Shown: positions 34,555-43,162 of the stretch, piece after piece
Position numbering within the stretch: position 1 is the first letter of the stretch
Layout: each line of letters begins with the position of its first letter
Assembly (NCBI GenBank): GCA_026416195.1
Contig: JAOAFQ010000052.1
Coordinates: 1 to 51,424 of the forward strand
Source of the DNA: Candidatus Aminicenantota bacterium
Lineage (GTDB): Bacteria > Acidobacteriota > Aminicenantia > Aminicenantales > CALLJL01
Length of the DNA stretch: 51,424 bases
Direction: 5' to 3'
Made by a program: the position numbers and the translations under genes
The notes under the pieces: generated by a model
What the model was told of the DNA's origin: nothing
The model's input: only the letters and a program-made list of their open reading frames with translations
Database searches by the model: none

Positions 34555-35610
34555 ATGGACTATAAGATTGCCTTAATTGGTTGCGGTAATGTTGGTGAAG
34601 GCTTTTTACAAATTCTTCACGAAAAAGCTAGCTGGCTTAAAAGCCAGCATGATTTTGAGGCCAAAATCGTGGCTATTTGCGATAAATTAAAGGGGAATCT
34701 AATTGTTCCCGAAGGTCTAGAGCTTGGAAAACTTCTCCACCTTTTAAATCAACGGCAGAGAATTGATGACTATGACCCAGCCCAAAAAAAGAGATTTGTC
34801 GATCCCTTGGATATGATCGAAAGCGTAGACGCTAATATTATCTGTGAATTAACTCCAACTGACATTAAAACCGCAGAACCAGCCACCTCCTATATTCGGA
34901 AAGCTTTGCGCTGCGGAAAACATGTGGTTACCTCCAATAAAGGGCCAGCCGCCCTCTATTATCATGAATTGATTAAGCTGGCTAAGCAAAATCATGTCTT
35001 TTTCCGAGTCGAAGGGACAGTAATGAGTGGTACCCCTGTCTTTAGTCTCTTCGAATACGGCCTCTCAGGTAATACGGTCAATTCTTTAAGAGGAATTCTT
35101 AATGGTACGACCAACTTTATTCTTTCCGCGATGGAAGAAAAAGACTTGTCTTATGAAGAGGCTTTAGTTGAGGCCCAGAAATTAGGTTATGCTGAAACTG
35201 ATCCAACCGCCGATGTGGAGGGCTTCGATGCTATGGCTAAATTAATGATCCTCTCCAATGTGATCTTTGACCATCCCCTCCGAATAGAAGATATAGAACG
35301 GAAAGGAATAGTAACTATAAAAAGAGAGGATATTAAAGAAGCTTTGAGCCAAAATAGGCGATTAAAACTAATTGCTGAAATTAACAACCAAGACGGTCAA
35401 ATTAAAGCCCGCGTTTTTCCCCAGAGTCTACCCCTGACTGACCCTTTAGCTAGGGTTATGGGTGCAAACAACGCCCTAGTTTTTGAATTAGATCCGCTGG
35501 GACAAGTTTTTATCCAAGGACCTGGCGCCGGCAAAAAGGAAACCGGTTACGCCATTTTAAACGACATTCTTTACATCCATAAAAATTTAATTAATCAGAA
35601 AAACCAATAA
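34555..35610 (+). CDS. hom: Homoserine dehydrogenase
   Basis: A 351-residue NAD(P)-dependent enzyme that reduces aspartate semialdehyde to homoserine, feeding Thr and Met. The N-terminal Rossmann motif is ALIGCGNVGEGF, the substrate region GKHVVTSNKGPAALY, and the conserved catalytic blocks are VEGTVMSGTPVF, LRGILNGTTNFIL and GYAETDPTADVEGFDAMAKL. It has no C-terminal ACT domain, so feedback control by threonine through that domain is unlikely. Transcribed together with the PLP gene 70 bases downstream. Confidence 0.93.
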   Translation: MDYKIALIGCGNVGEGFLQILHEKASWLKSQHDFEAKIVAICDKLKGNLIVPEGLELGKLLHLLNQRQRIDDYDPAQKKRFVDPLDMIESVDANIICELTPTDIKTAEPATSYIRKALRCGKHVVTSNKGPAALYYHELIKLAKQNHVFFRVEGTVMSGTPVFSLFEYGLSGNTVNSLRGILNGTTNFILSAMEEKDLSYEEALVEAQKLGYAETDPTADVEGFDAMAKLMILSNVIFDHPLRIEDIERKGIVTIKREDIKEALSQNRRLKLIAEINNQDGQIKARVFPQSLPLTDPLARVMGANNALVFELDPLGQVFIQGPGAGKKETGYAILNDILYIHKNLINQKNQ

Positions 35611-35679
35611 AATTAATTTCCTATGGAGGAAAACTTTTTTCCTTAACTAAATTAATCTTATCCTTGTGAGGGAGGAACC

Positions 35680-37086
35680 ATGGCTGATTTTTCCAATTAT
35701 AGTCCTGGAGTTAGAAAGTACATAGAAGAAGCCAAAAAATGGCTGGCTGAGCAGGCAGCTCTAAGAGAAAAAGTCAAGGCCTGGCATTTTGATACGATTG
35801 CTGTCCATGGCCTCTATTCCGCTGAAGAAGCGATCAATCAAAACCAAGGAGCTATTATTGAACCGCTTTTTCTGGCCACTTCTCAAGCTTATCGTGATGC
35901 CGATGAGCTTGAAGCTGCTTTAGCCTATCTTATTCCGACCTGGTGCTATACCCGAATTGCTAACCCAACTACTTATTATTTGGAATGGGTTTTAGCCCTC
36001 CTCGAAAGTTATAAAACAGGTTGGGATGCTTCATGTCTCGTGACTGCTTCCGGAATGTCGGCCATCATGATGGCCGTAGATCCCTTTTTAGTTAAACAAA
36101 AACCAGGATTAGAAAAAATTAATTTTGTTAGCTCAATCCAGCTTTATGGTGGTACCTATCAATTCTTTTCTCTTCGCCGTGGTCAGGAAAGAGGAATCGA
36201 AGTCCGTTGGGTCTTAAATCCTGACGATCTTGGCGAGTGGCAAGCTAAAATCGATGAGGATACACGCTTTCTTTATGTCGAAATGCCCAGCAATCCTCAA
36301 CTTGCCTTCGCTGATCTAAAAGCCTTGGCTGACTTAGCCCATTCCTGGGAAATTCCTTTAATTGTCGACGCCACGTGTGCCACTCCGGCTTTGATGAGAC
36401 CAATCGCTTATGGGGCGGATATTGTCATCCATTCTTTAACCAAATCAATAACCTCAGGAGGTTTAGCCATTGGGGGAGCTTTAATCAGCCGTCGACCTAT
36501 AACAACTAAGATTAAGAATGATCACCCCCTTTTCAAGGATAATTTTGCTGAGTACGTTAAGTTCCTCCCTTACCGAGATCATGGTCCATCGCCATCTCCT
36601 TTCAATTCTTTGATGACATTGCAGGAAATTAGAACTTTAAGAATGAAAATGGACCTTCTAAGTTTGAATGCCCAAAAAGTAGCTGAATATTTAGTTCAGC
36701 ATCCTAAAATTTATCAGGTTGATTATCCCGGATTACCCAATTTTCGCTATCATCCGTTAGCGAAAAGATACATGCGACTCGTTGATTCCGATGATGGTTC
36801 AGGTCAAGAAATTAATCGCTTTGGTCATCTTTTAAGTTTCCGCGTGGCCGGACCTCCAGAAAATGCCCGGAAAGTCTTCAATCGGTTAAAATTAATTTTC
36901 AGAGCTACTGATCTTGGCCGAATTAAAAGTGTGGCTACTATTCCGGCCATTTCGACTCATCAACAACAGGGTGAAGAAGCGCGACGAATGGCTGATATTC
37001 CGCCTCAACTTATCCGCCTTTGTGTGGGGGCTGAAAACTCAGCTGATATCATTGCTGATCTCGATCAGGCTCTAGCCGCTCTTTAA
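35680..37086 (+). CDS. PLP-dependent Cys/Met metabolism enzyme (cystathionine gamma-synthase family)
   Basis: A 468-residue fold-type I aminotransferase-like enzyme. The PLP lysine is Lys255 in VIHSLTKSITSGGLA, preceded by the phosphate-binding TASGMSAIMMAV and the Asp of PLIVDATCATP. At 468 residues it is longer than the usual 380-400: about 40 residues of helical extension precede HFDTIAVHG, and there is an insertion around residue 370. Sitting after hom, it most likely makes homocysteine or cystathionine from an activated homoserine. A gamma-lyase role is the main alternative. GGGAGG lies before the ATG. Confidence 0.85.
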   Translation: MADFSNYSPGVRKYIEEAKKWLAEQAALREKVKAWHFDTIAVHGLYSAEEAINQNQGAIIEPLFLATSQAYRDADELEAALAYLIPTWCYTRIANPTTYYLEWVLALLESYKTGWDASCLVTASGMSAIMMAVDPFLVKQKPGLEKINFVSSIQLYGGTYQFFSLRRGQERGIEVRWVLNPDDLGEWQAKIDEDTRFLYVEMPSNPQLAFADLKALADLAHSWEIPLIVDATCATPALMRPIAYGADIVIHSLTKSITSGGLAIGGALISRRPITTKIKNDHPLFKDNFAEYVKFLPYRDHGPSPSPFNSLMTLQEIRTLRMKMDLLSLNAQKVAEYLVQHPKIYQVDYPGLPNFRYHPLAKRYMRLVDSDDGSGQEINRFGHLLSFRVAGPPENARKVFNRLKLIFRATDLGRIKSVATIPAISTHQQQGEEARRMADIPPQLIRLCVGAENSADIIADLDQALAAL

Positions 37087-37198
37087 AAAATTCTCTTTTC
37101 TAACAAATTTTGAGGTAAAAAATTGATTATATAAATTTTCATTAAATAAATAAAAATCAACTCTGATGAAGAAAAAATGGTAAAGAGGTCAGCTTACC

Positions 37199-37227
37199 TT
37201 GAATTTAGCCCTGGTCTGATTTAAAAT
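37199..37227 (+). promoter_or_regulatory. Promoter of murA (near-leaderless)
   Basis: TTGAAT (37199-37204), 17-bp spacer, TAAAAT (37222-37227), with eight bases to the murA ATG and no Shine-Dalgarno. Confidence 0.5.
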
Positions 37228-37235
37228 GAACCCAG

Positions 37236-38516
37236 ATGGAAAAAATCAGAATTTTGGGCTCGCCAGACCGGCCGCTACGTGGCCAAGTAACCATTAGCGG
37301 CGCTAAGAACGCTGTTCTTCCAGCTATCGCCGCTTCGCTTTTGACTCAAGATGAAATTCATTTGACCAATATTCCTCTAGTTAAAGATGTTTTTACCATC
37401 CTTACTCTAATGTCTGAACTTGGAGCTGAATATAAAATAAATGGCAACTGCCTAACAATTGCTATCAGAAATGTCCTTTGTCATGAAGCTTCCTATCAGC
37501 TTGTTCGGGCAATGAGAGCTTCCATTCTTGTTCTAGGTCCATTATTAGCTCGGCACGGAAAGGCAGTAGTCGCTTTACCTGGAGGATGTGCCATTGGTTC
37601 AAGACCGATCGACCTTCATCTTCACGGACTCGAGAAACTGGGGGCCAATTTCACCCTAGAACATGGTTACATTAAAGCTGAGGCTAAAAAATTAAGGGGG
37701 GCAGTGATTGAATTTGATAAAAAGACGGTTGGTGGCACCGAAAATCTGGTCATGGCCGCCACCTTAGCTCAAGGTGAAACCATTCTAAAAAACTGTGCTC
37801 AAGAGCCTGAAGTTACCAATCTTTGTGAGCTCTTAATTAAAATGGGCGCCAAAATAGATGGGGTTGGTGAAGAAATTATGCGTATCAAAGGAGTTTCTGA
37901 GCTTGGAGGGACAATTCATGATATCATTCCTGATCGTATTGAAGCTGGTACCTTTCTGGTAGCTGGAGCGTTAACCAAAGGCGATATCTATCTTAACCGA
38001 GTAAGACCTGATCATATGACGACAACGATTGAAAAATTGCGTTACTCCGGAGCGAAAGTTGAAGAGATTGGTCGAGACTGTCTTCGGGTTCAAGGGAGTG
38101 AAGAAATCAAACCTCAAGATATCATTACCTCACCTTATCCAGGCTTTCCAACGGATATGCAAGCTCAATTTATGGTCCTCATGACTCAAGCCAACGGAAC
38201 TTCAATTATCACTGAAACTATTTTTGACCGCCGCTTTCTTCACGTGAATGAATTACTCCGCCTGGGAGCAAACATTGAAGTTCATGGAGACAAAGCTATT
38301 ATAAAGGGCAAAACTCCTCTTTCTGGAGCCGAAACAACTGCGACCGATTTACGGGCATCAGCCTGTTTGGTTCTAGCTGGGCTGATAGCTAAGGGAGAAA
38401 CAATTATTAATGATGTCGAGCATTTAGATCGAGGATATGAAAGAATTGAGGATAAACTCAAGCAGTTGGGAGCCTCGATCGAACGAATTACGACCGAAAA
38501 AGAAGAAAAAAGATGA
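37236..38516 (+). CDS. murA: UDP-N-acetylglucosamine 1-carboxyvinyltransferase
   Basis: A 426-residue enzyme for the first committed step of peptidoglycan synthesis, adding enolpyruvate to UDP-GlcNAc. Signatures are the N-terminal SGAKNAVLPAIAASLL with Lys-Asn, MRASILVLGPLLAR, the catalytic cysteine Cys118 in PGGCAIGSRPIDLHL, and FPTDMQAQFMVL. A normal Cys means the fosfomycin target is unmodified. The C-terminus overlaps the HIT gene start (ATGA). A promoter ends eight bases before the ATG. Confidence 0.96.
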   Translation: MEKIRILGSPDRPLRGQVTISGAKNAVLPAIAASLLTQDEIHLTNIPLVKDVFTILTLMSELGAEYKINGNCLTIAIRNVLCHEASYQLVRAMRASILVLGPLLARHGKAVVALPGGCAIGSRPIDLHLHGLEKLGANFTLEHGYIKAEAKKLRGAVIEFDKKTVGGTENLVMAATLAQGETILKNCAQEPEVTNLCELLIKMGAKIDGVGEEIMRIKGVSELGGTIHDIIPDRIEAGTFLVAGALTKGDIYLNRVRPDHMTTTIEKLRYSGAKVEEIGRDCLRVQGSEEIKPQDIITSPYPGFPTDMQAQFMVLMTQANGTSIITETIFDRRFLHVNELLRLGANIEVHGDKAIIKGKTPLSGAETTATDLRASACLVLAGLIAKGETIINDVEHLDRGYERIEDKLKQLGASIERITTEKEEKR

Positions 38517-38860
38517 CCCAGCCATGTATCTTCTGTCAAATAATCAAAAGGCAATCTTCGGCTAAGATTGTTTATGAAGACGAAAGAATTGTTGCTTTTG
38601 AAGATATAAAGCCTGTGGCGCCAGTTCATTTACTCATTATTCCTAAGAAGCACTACCGTTCTTTGAATGAAATTTCCCCTGAAGATGAACCCTTGCTCGG
38701 CCATTTAATTTCTTTGGCCACTCGCCTGGCTGAAGAAAAAGGCTTAAAGAAAACGGGCTATCGTTTAGTCATTAATACTGGACCAAATTCTGGTCAACAA
38801 ATTGACCATCTTCACCTTCATTTGCTGGGCGGCCGGCCCTTTTCCTGGCCCCCAGGATAG
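38513..38860 (+). CDS. HIT family protein (HinT-like purine nucleoside phosphoramidase)
   Basis: A 115-residue histidine-triad protein. The triad is seen in QQIDHLHLHLLGGR, with the early CIFCQIIKRQSSAKIVYEDERIVAFEDIKPVAPVHLLIIPK block. It probably hydrolyses AMP-lysine or adenosine phosphoramidates, as HinT does. Translationally coupled to murA by a 4-base overlap. The family call is certain, the physiological substrate not. Confidence 0.94.
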   Translation: MTQPCIFCQIIKRQSSAKIVYEDERIVAFEDIKPVAPVHLLIIPKKHYRSLNEISPEDEPLLGHLISLATRLAEEKGLKKTGYRLVINTGPNSGQQIDHLHLHLLGGRPFSWPPG

Positions 38861-38888
38861 GTCACAATAATTAAATAAGGAGGTTAAT

Positions 38889-39542
38889 ATGGAATTAACT
38901 TGGCTTGGTCATGCGGCTGTCAAAATAAAGGGCTCAAAAACAGTTTTAATTGATCCTTTTCTCACTGGAAACCCTATGGCGGCTGCTCGACCAGAAGAAA
39001 TTGATCGAGTCGATATAATTGTCATTACCCATGATCACGGTGATCATCGGGGAGATGCTTTTGAAATTGCTCGTCGGACAGGAGCTACCATCGTGGCGAT
39101 CCACGAAATTGCGGTTGAAGCCCAGGCTCAGGGAATCGCGGCCGAAGGAATGAACATTGGGGGGACAGTGGAAATAAAGGGTGTAAAAATCCACATGGTT
39201 CCAGCTCTTCATTCAGCTGAAAAAGGAACAGCCACGGGCGTGGTGGTTGAGATGGATAATCGCCGAATTTATCATGCTGGTGATACTGGCCTGACTTATG
39301 ATATGAAGCTTATTGGTGAATTTTTTGAACCTGATCTTTCTTTCCTTCCTATTGGCGACCGATATACTATGGGTATACCCTCAGCCACCAAAGCCGTTGA
39401 ATTTCTTCGAACTAAAAAGGTTATCCCCATCCATTATGGAACTTTTCCTCTTGTGACCGCTGATCCAGAAGAATTTCGTCGCTGCGTTGGTCATATGGCT
39501 GAAGTTATTATCCTTCGTCCGGGTGAATCTTACAACTTATAA
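38889..39542 (+). CDS. UPF0173 metal-dependent hydrolase
   Basis: A 217-residue MBL-fold protein of the UPF0173 group. The metal motif THDHGDHRGDAFEIA (HxHxDH) and IYHAGDTGLTYDMK and KVIPIHYGTF complete the site. The start ELTWLGHAAVKIKGSKTVLIDPFLTGNP is characteristic. Substrate unknown. AAGGAGG lies five bases before the ATG. Confidence 0.93.
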   Translation: MELTWLGHAAVKIKGSKTVLIDPFLTGNPMAAARPEEIDRVDIIVITHDHGDHRGDAFEIARRTGATIVAIHEIAVEAQAQGIAAEGMNIGGTVEIKGVKIHMVPALHSAEKGTATGVVVEMDNRRIYHAGDTGLTYDMKLIGEFFEPDLSFLPIGDRYTMGIPSATKAVEFLRTKKVIPIHYGTFPLVTADPEEFRRCVGHMAEVIILRPGESYNL

Positions 39543-39551
39543 TTTTATTTG

Positions 39552-40028
39552 ATGCCCTATCTAATTGATGGAAATAATTTAATTGGCCATATCTCCAAAT
39601 TTAATCAAGGCGACTCCCGCAGTCGGTTTGATTTAATGGGCCAACTCTATTTATTTCAAAGAGCTACCAGAAAAAGATTAATTGTGATTTTTGATGGTCC
39701 CGCTGATCAAGAACTGTTGGAGGAGTGTCGCCTTTGGCCAAAATTCGAACTCTTATTCCCTCGGCCTGGAGAAAAGGCTGATGATTTGATCCTTAATTAC
39801 CTCCAGAAGACTCGTCAACCAAGAACCATAATTCTGGTAACTTCTGATCGAGAGCTTCAATCTATCGGCCGACTAAGAGGAGCGAAGCTTATGACTTCCC
39901 AGGAATTTGCGCGTCAGATCCGAAAAGTTCTGAAAGAAAAAAGCAAAGATAGAGAATTAAGAAAACCTAGTTTTTTGGCCTCTCCCCTGGAAATCAAGCT
40001 CTGGCATGAGACGTTGAGACGCAAATGA
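39552..40028 (+). CDS. NYN domain (YacP-like) putative RNase
   Basis: A 158-residue protein. The PIN-like NYN fold is shown by YLIDGNNLIGHI at the N-terminus, LIVIFDGPADQ, EKADDLILNYLQKT and ILVTSDRELQSIGR, each with a conserved aspartate for metal binding. YacP relatives are ribonucleases, for example rRNA- or mRNA-processing Rae1. Starts at ATG 39552 directly after the upstream stop region; a TTG three bases earlier is in frame. The stop overlaps the next start (ATGA). Confidence 0.88.
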   Translation: MPYLIDGNNLIGHISKFNQGDSRSRFDLMGQLYLFQRATRKRLIVIFDGPADQELLEECRLWPKFELLFPRPGEKADDLILNYLQKTRQPRTIILVTSDRELQSIGRLRGAKLMTSQEFARQIRKVLKEKSKDRELRKPSFLASPLEIKLWHETLRRK

Positions 40029-40891
40029 GCTCAGTAATAATTATTGGGGCTGGCAAACTAGGCTGTTCCCTTGGTTTAGCTCTTCAAGCTTCAGGCTATT
40101 CAATTGAAGCCATAACTTGCTTGCATCATGATTCAGCCGTCGAAAGTGGGCAGATCCTTAAAGTAAGCTCTTTCTTTAATGACCCCGAATTAGCTCTCGG
40201 CTCGGGCAATATAATTTTCCTTTGCCCCCCTGATAGCCAAATCAAGCCACTGGTTAGAAGGCTAGCTAAAAAAAAAGTCGATTGGTCAAGATATTTGGTT
40301 TATCATACGAGCGGTCTTCTAAGCTCAGCCGTTCTCTACCCTTTAAAGAAACAAGGGGCTAAAGTAGCTTCTTTTCATCCTATTCAATCCTTTGCCTGCA
40401 AACAAACGCCACCGAGTCACTGGAAAGGTATTTTTATCACTCTTGAAGGCGATGAGGAAGCTATTGCCGAAGCTCGCAAAATTATAAGAACAATTGGGGC
40501 TCATCCTCTTTTGATTGATCAAAAAAATAAACCCCTTTACCATGCGGCTTGCAGCCTTGCCTCAAACCACTTTATCAGTCTGTTTTCTTTGGCCGTAGAA
40601 ATTCTTAAAGAAGCCGGCTTTGAAGAATTACAAGCTATCAAAACCCTAAAACCGCTAGTCCATGGGACCTGGAAAAATTTAAAGTTAACTTGTCCAGGCT
40701 TAGCCCTAACCGGGCCAATTGTTCGAGGTGACCTTATGACTATTCGTCAGCATCTCGAGGCTCTTCAAGACTTCCCCCTCGCTTTGAAAATTTATCAACA
40801 GCTTAGCCTTGTCGCTCTGTCAATCGCGGAAAAAAGGGGCCTGAAATCTTCTCAAATCAAAGCATTGAAGCGTTGGCTTCAAGATAAATAA
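40025..40891 (+). CDS. Rossmann-like and DUF2520 domain-containing protein
   Basis: A 288-residue protein with a two-domain dehydrogenase-like layout. The Rossmann part starts VIIIGAGKLGCSLGLAL (GxGxxG), with a strand LVYHTSGLLSSAVL. The C-terminal DUF2520 segment has LYHAACSLASNHFISLFSLAVEILKEAGF and ALTGPIVRGDLMTIRQHL. It resembles ProC-type oxidoreductases, but the reaction is unknown. Coupled by ATGA to the NYN gene. Its last 35 bases overlap the 3' end of murB on the other strand. Confidence 0.9.
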   Translation: MSSVIIIGAGKLGCSLGLALQASGYSIEAITCLHHDSAVESGQILKVSSFFNDPELALGSGNIIFLCPPDSQIKPLVRRLAKKKVDWSRYLVYHTSGLLSSAVLYPLKKQGAKVASFHPIQSFACKQTPPSHWKGIFITLEGDEEAIAEARKIIRTIGAHPLLIDQKNKPLYHAACSLASNHFISLFSLAVEILKEAGFEELQAIKTLKPLVHGTWKNLKLTCPGLALTGPIVRGDLMTIRQHLEALQDFPLALKIYQQLSLVALSIAEKRGLKSSQIKALKRWLQDK

Positions 40892-41801
40892 CCTCTTCTT
40901 CCAACTCAAGGCCAAATTTTTCTTTCACTCGCCCTTTCATTTCGGCGGCTAAGGTGAGAACATCAGCTGCCTTAGCTTGGCCGAGATTGATAATAAAATT
41001 AGCATGACGGGGATACACCTGAGCATCTCCACATCGAAGTCCCTTAACTCCGGCTTGATCAAGGAGAAGTCCAGCCGCGATTTTCTGGCCATCAGGCATA
41101 AAAATATTCTTAAAAAAGCTTCCTGCGCTGGCTGTCCCAGCCGGTGGATGCTTGAGTCGGCGTAATGACAGAATATCATTAACTCTTTTTTGAACCGTTT
41201 CCGAAGTCTCTTTCTCCACCTTAAATCGGGCTGAAAGCAATAAAGAGCGTCTTTTTTTCAAGGAGGAAGATCGATAACCAAAGTCAAAAAAATCTCTTTT
41301 AACTTTCCTCTCTTCACCTGCTTCCCAAATATAGGCGGAAACAAGAATGTCGCCGATATTTCGGCCAAAAGCTCCCGCATTTCCCCAAACGGCGCCACCA
41401 ACTGTCCCTGGAATTCCAGCCATGAACTCCAAACCACTCAGCCCAGATTGGGCTGCAAAATCAACTAGCTCGGAAAGTTTTGTTCCAGAAAGGGCCTCAA
41501 TTTCTAAACTTTCCAAAAAAACTTTTATTCCTCTCGAGCTGTTTTTAATAATTAGACCCCGATAACCTTCATCGGCAAAGAGAATGTTGCTCCCACCCCC
41601 AATTACATAAACGGGTATCTTTTGGTCGCGAGCAAAGAGAACAGCTTGTTTAAGTTCTTCAAGATTATAAGCTTCAAAGAAGAAATCAGCTGGACCGCCT
41701 ATTCGAAAAGTCGAATGTTCTTTTAAACTGACAGATGTTTGAAGAGAACGACCAACTAAAGCCAGAAATAGATGATCGATTTTTTTGGTCCCTTCTTTCA
41801 T
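40857..41801 (-). CDS. murB: UDP-N-acetylmuramate dehydrogenase
   Basis: A 314-residue flavoenzyme that reduces UDP-GlcNAc-enolpyruvate to UDP-MurNAc, the step after MurA. FAD-binding blocks are VYVIGGGSNILFADEGYRGLIIKN, EFMAGIPGTVGGAVWGNAGAFG and the catalytic-serine region GTASAGSFFKNI. The short type lacks the extra loops of E. coli MurB (type II). The distance to murA is only 2.3 kb, but it is on the opposite strand, overlapping the DUF2520 gene by 35 bases at the 3' ends. Confidence 0.94.
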   Translation of the reverse strand: MKEGTKKIDHLFLALVGRSLQTSVSLKEHSTFRIGGPADFFFEAYNLEELKQAVLFARDQKIPVYVIGGGSNILFADEGYRGLIIKNSSRGIKVFLESLEIEALSGTKLSELVDFAAQSGLSGLEFMAGIPGTVGGAVWGNAGAFGRNIGDILVSAYIWEAGEERKVKRDFFDFGYRSSSLKKRRSLLLSARFKVEKETSETVQKRVNDILSLRRLKHPPAGTASAGSFFKNIFMPDGQKIAAGLLLDQAGVKGLRCGDAQVYPRHANFIINLGQAKAADVLTLAAEMKGRVKEKFGLELEEEVIYLEANASML

Positions 41802-41852
41802 TAAGATTTAATTTTATTCGAGGTTGCATCAAAAAGAAAGGGGAAAGCTATT

Positions 41853-41881
41853 TTGATTATTAAAATTATTTACTTTATAAT
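41853..41881 (+). promoter_or_regulatory. Promoter P1 of the TPR gene at 41961
   Basis: TTGATT (41853-41858), 17-bp spacer, perfect TATAAT (41876-41881). Confidence 0.5.
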
Positions 41882-41904
41882 AAGGGTGCCCTGATAAAAT
41901 CAAA

Positions 41905-41933
41905 TTGACATTTAAAAAAGAGGTAGTTATTAT
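41905..41933 (+). promoter_or_regulatory. Promoter P2 of the TPR gene at 41961
   Basis: Perfect TTGACA (41905-41910), 17-bp spacer, TATTAT (41928-41933), 52 bases after P1. A short leader with GAGGT follows. Confidence 0.55.
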
Positions 41934-41960
41934 TCAAAAAATTTTTTGTGAGGTTGACCA

Positions 41961-43157
41961 ATGAAGTTGAAAAAACTTTGGACTCCCTTAATCATCTTCC
42001 TTCTTTTTCTGGCCCCTCTTATTTATGGCCAAACAAGTGAGGCCGATGAAGCCTACATAAAAGCCATGACCGCGCCTTCAGCTGCTCAAAGGGCCCAGTT
42101 GCTAAAGGAATATATCACTAAATATGGTGGCAAAGGAACTAAATACGAAAATTTTGCCTATGCTAATCTCTGTTTATTGGCTTATCCGGGCAAAACAGAA
42201 AAAGAAACCATTGATTATGGCGAAAAGGCTTTAGCCTTAGGTGGTCTGGATGACTTTACCAAAGCGCAGGTGTTTCTCGTGCTCTCTGGTCTTTACAGCA
42301 AACTTGGCCAAAACCTTGATCGAGCTAAAAACTATGCTAGTCAAGCTATTGAAATCGGCCGAGCGGCTAAAGGTAAAGAATCGGCGACAGAATCAGAGGA
42401 TACCTGGAATAAAATAATTGGCGCTGGCTATTTTGCCCTAGGTCAAGCCCAAGAAAAAAATAAAGAATATGGGGTTGCGGTTGACTCTTATATCAATTCT
42501 TATAACCTTTTAAAAGATAAACAAATCATTCAGGGCCTTAAAAAGTTAGCTAAATCTCAATATGATAATAAACAATATGCTGAAGCAGAAAAAATAGCTC
42601 GGGCTATATACAATCTTACTAAAGATATTGAAAGCGCTATTTTTGTCGGTAACTGCCTTTATCGCAGCGGCCGCAACGAGGAAGCTCTCAAATTTTTCAA
42701 AGAGGCTTATGCCAAAAAGCCTAGTGGCGAAATTGCCTACAATATCGGTCTGATTTTGGCCAAACAAGCTCAAACTAATCCGGCCTTGGTTATGGAAGCG
42801 ACCACCTATTTAATCGAAGCAAGTTTGACTTATCCCAGCCAAGCTCAACAAGCCAGAGCCATGGCTGAAAGTCTCTTTTTTACCGCTAATAAAGAGCTAA
42901 AATACAATGAAATTGTCCAACAACTTCAAGATCTAGGGAAAAAACTCGAAGAATTAACTAAAACCTATAATTCCAAGTTTGGCAACAAAGATGAAGAAGA
43001 TTTAAATGAGACCGAAAAGAAAGAAATGAAAAATTTGCTAAATCAGATTGAAGAAATGAAAAAATCTATTGATAAGCTTCAGGCTGAACAGAATTTGGCA
43101 ATTGAAAAATTTAATAAGCTCTATGAAGAGATCAAGAAAAAACTAGGTGTTAAGTAA
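41961..43157 (+). CDS. Exported TPR-like protein with C-terminal coiled coil
   Basis: A 398-residue protein. Signal peptide about residues 1-22 (ends LIYGQ). Helical repeats of TPR type follow: AYANLCLLAYPGKTEKETID, AQVFLVLSGLYSKLGQNLDR, and EEALKFFKEAYAKKPSGEIAYN. The last 80 residues (about 315-395) are a strongly charged coiled coil with heptads, e.g. EEMKKSIDKLQAEQNLAIEK. A periplasmic scaffold or assembly factor is likely; partner unknown. Two tandem promoters suggest steady high expression. Convergent with the DUF4388 gene, 5 bases apart. Confidence 0.8.
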   Translation: MKLKKLWTPLIIFLLFLAPLIYGQTSEADEAYIKAMTAPSAAQRAQLLKEYITKYGGKGTKYENFAYANLCLLAYPGKTEKETIDYGEKALALGGLDDFTKAQVFLVLSGLYSKLGQNLDRAKNYASQAIEIGRAAKGKESATESEDTWNKIIGAGYFALGQAQEKNKEYGVAVDSYINSYNLLKDKQIIQGLKKLAKSQYDNKQYAEAEKIARAIYNLTKDIESAIFVGNCLYRSGRNEEALKFFKEAYAKKPSGEIAYNIGLILAKQAQTNPALVMEATTYLIEASLTYPSQAQQARAMAESLFFTANKELKYNEIVQQLQDLGKKLEELTKTYNSKFGNKDEEDLNETEKKEMKNLLNQIEEMKKSIDKLQAEQNLAIEKFNKLYEEIKKKLGVK

Positions 43158-43162
43158 GAAAA

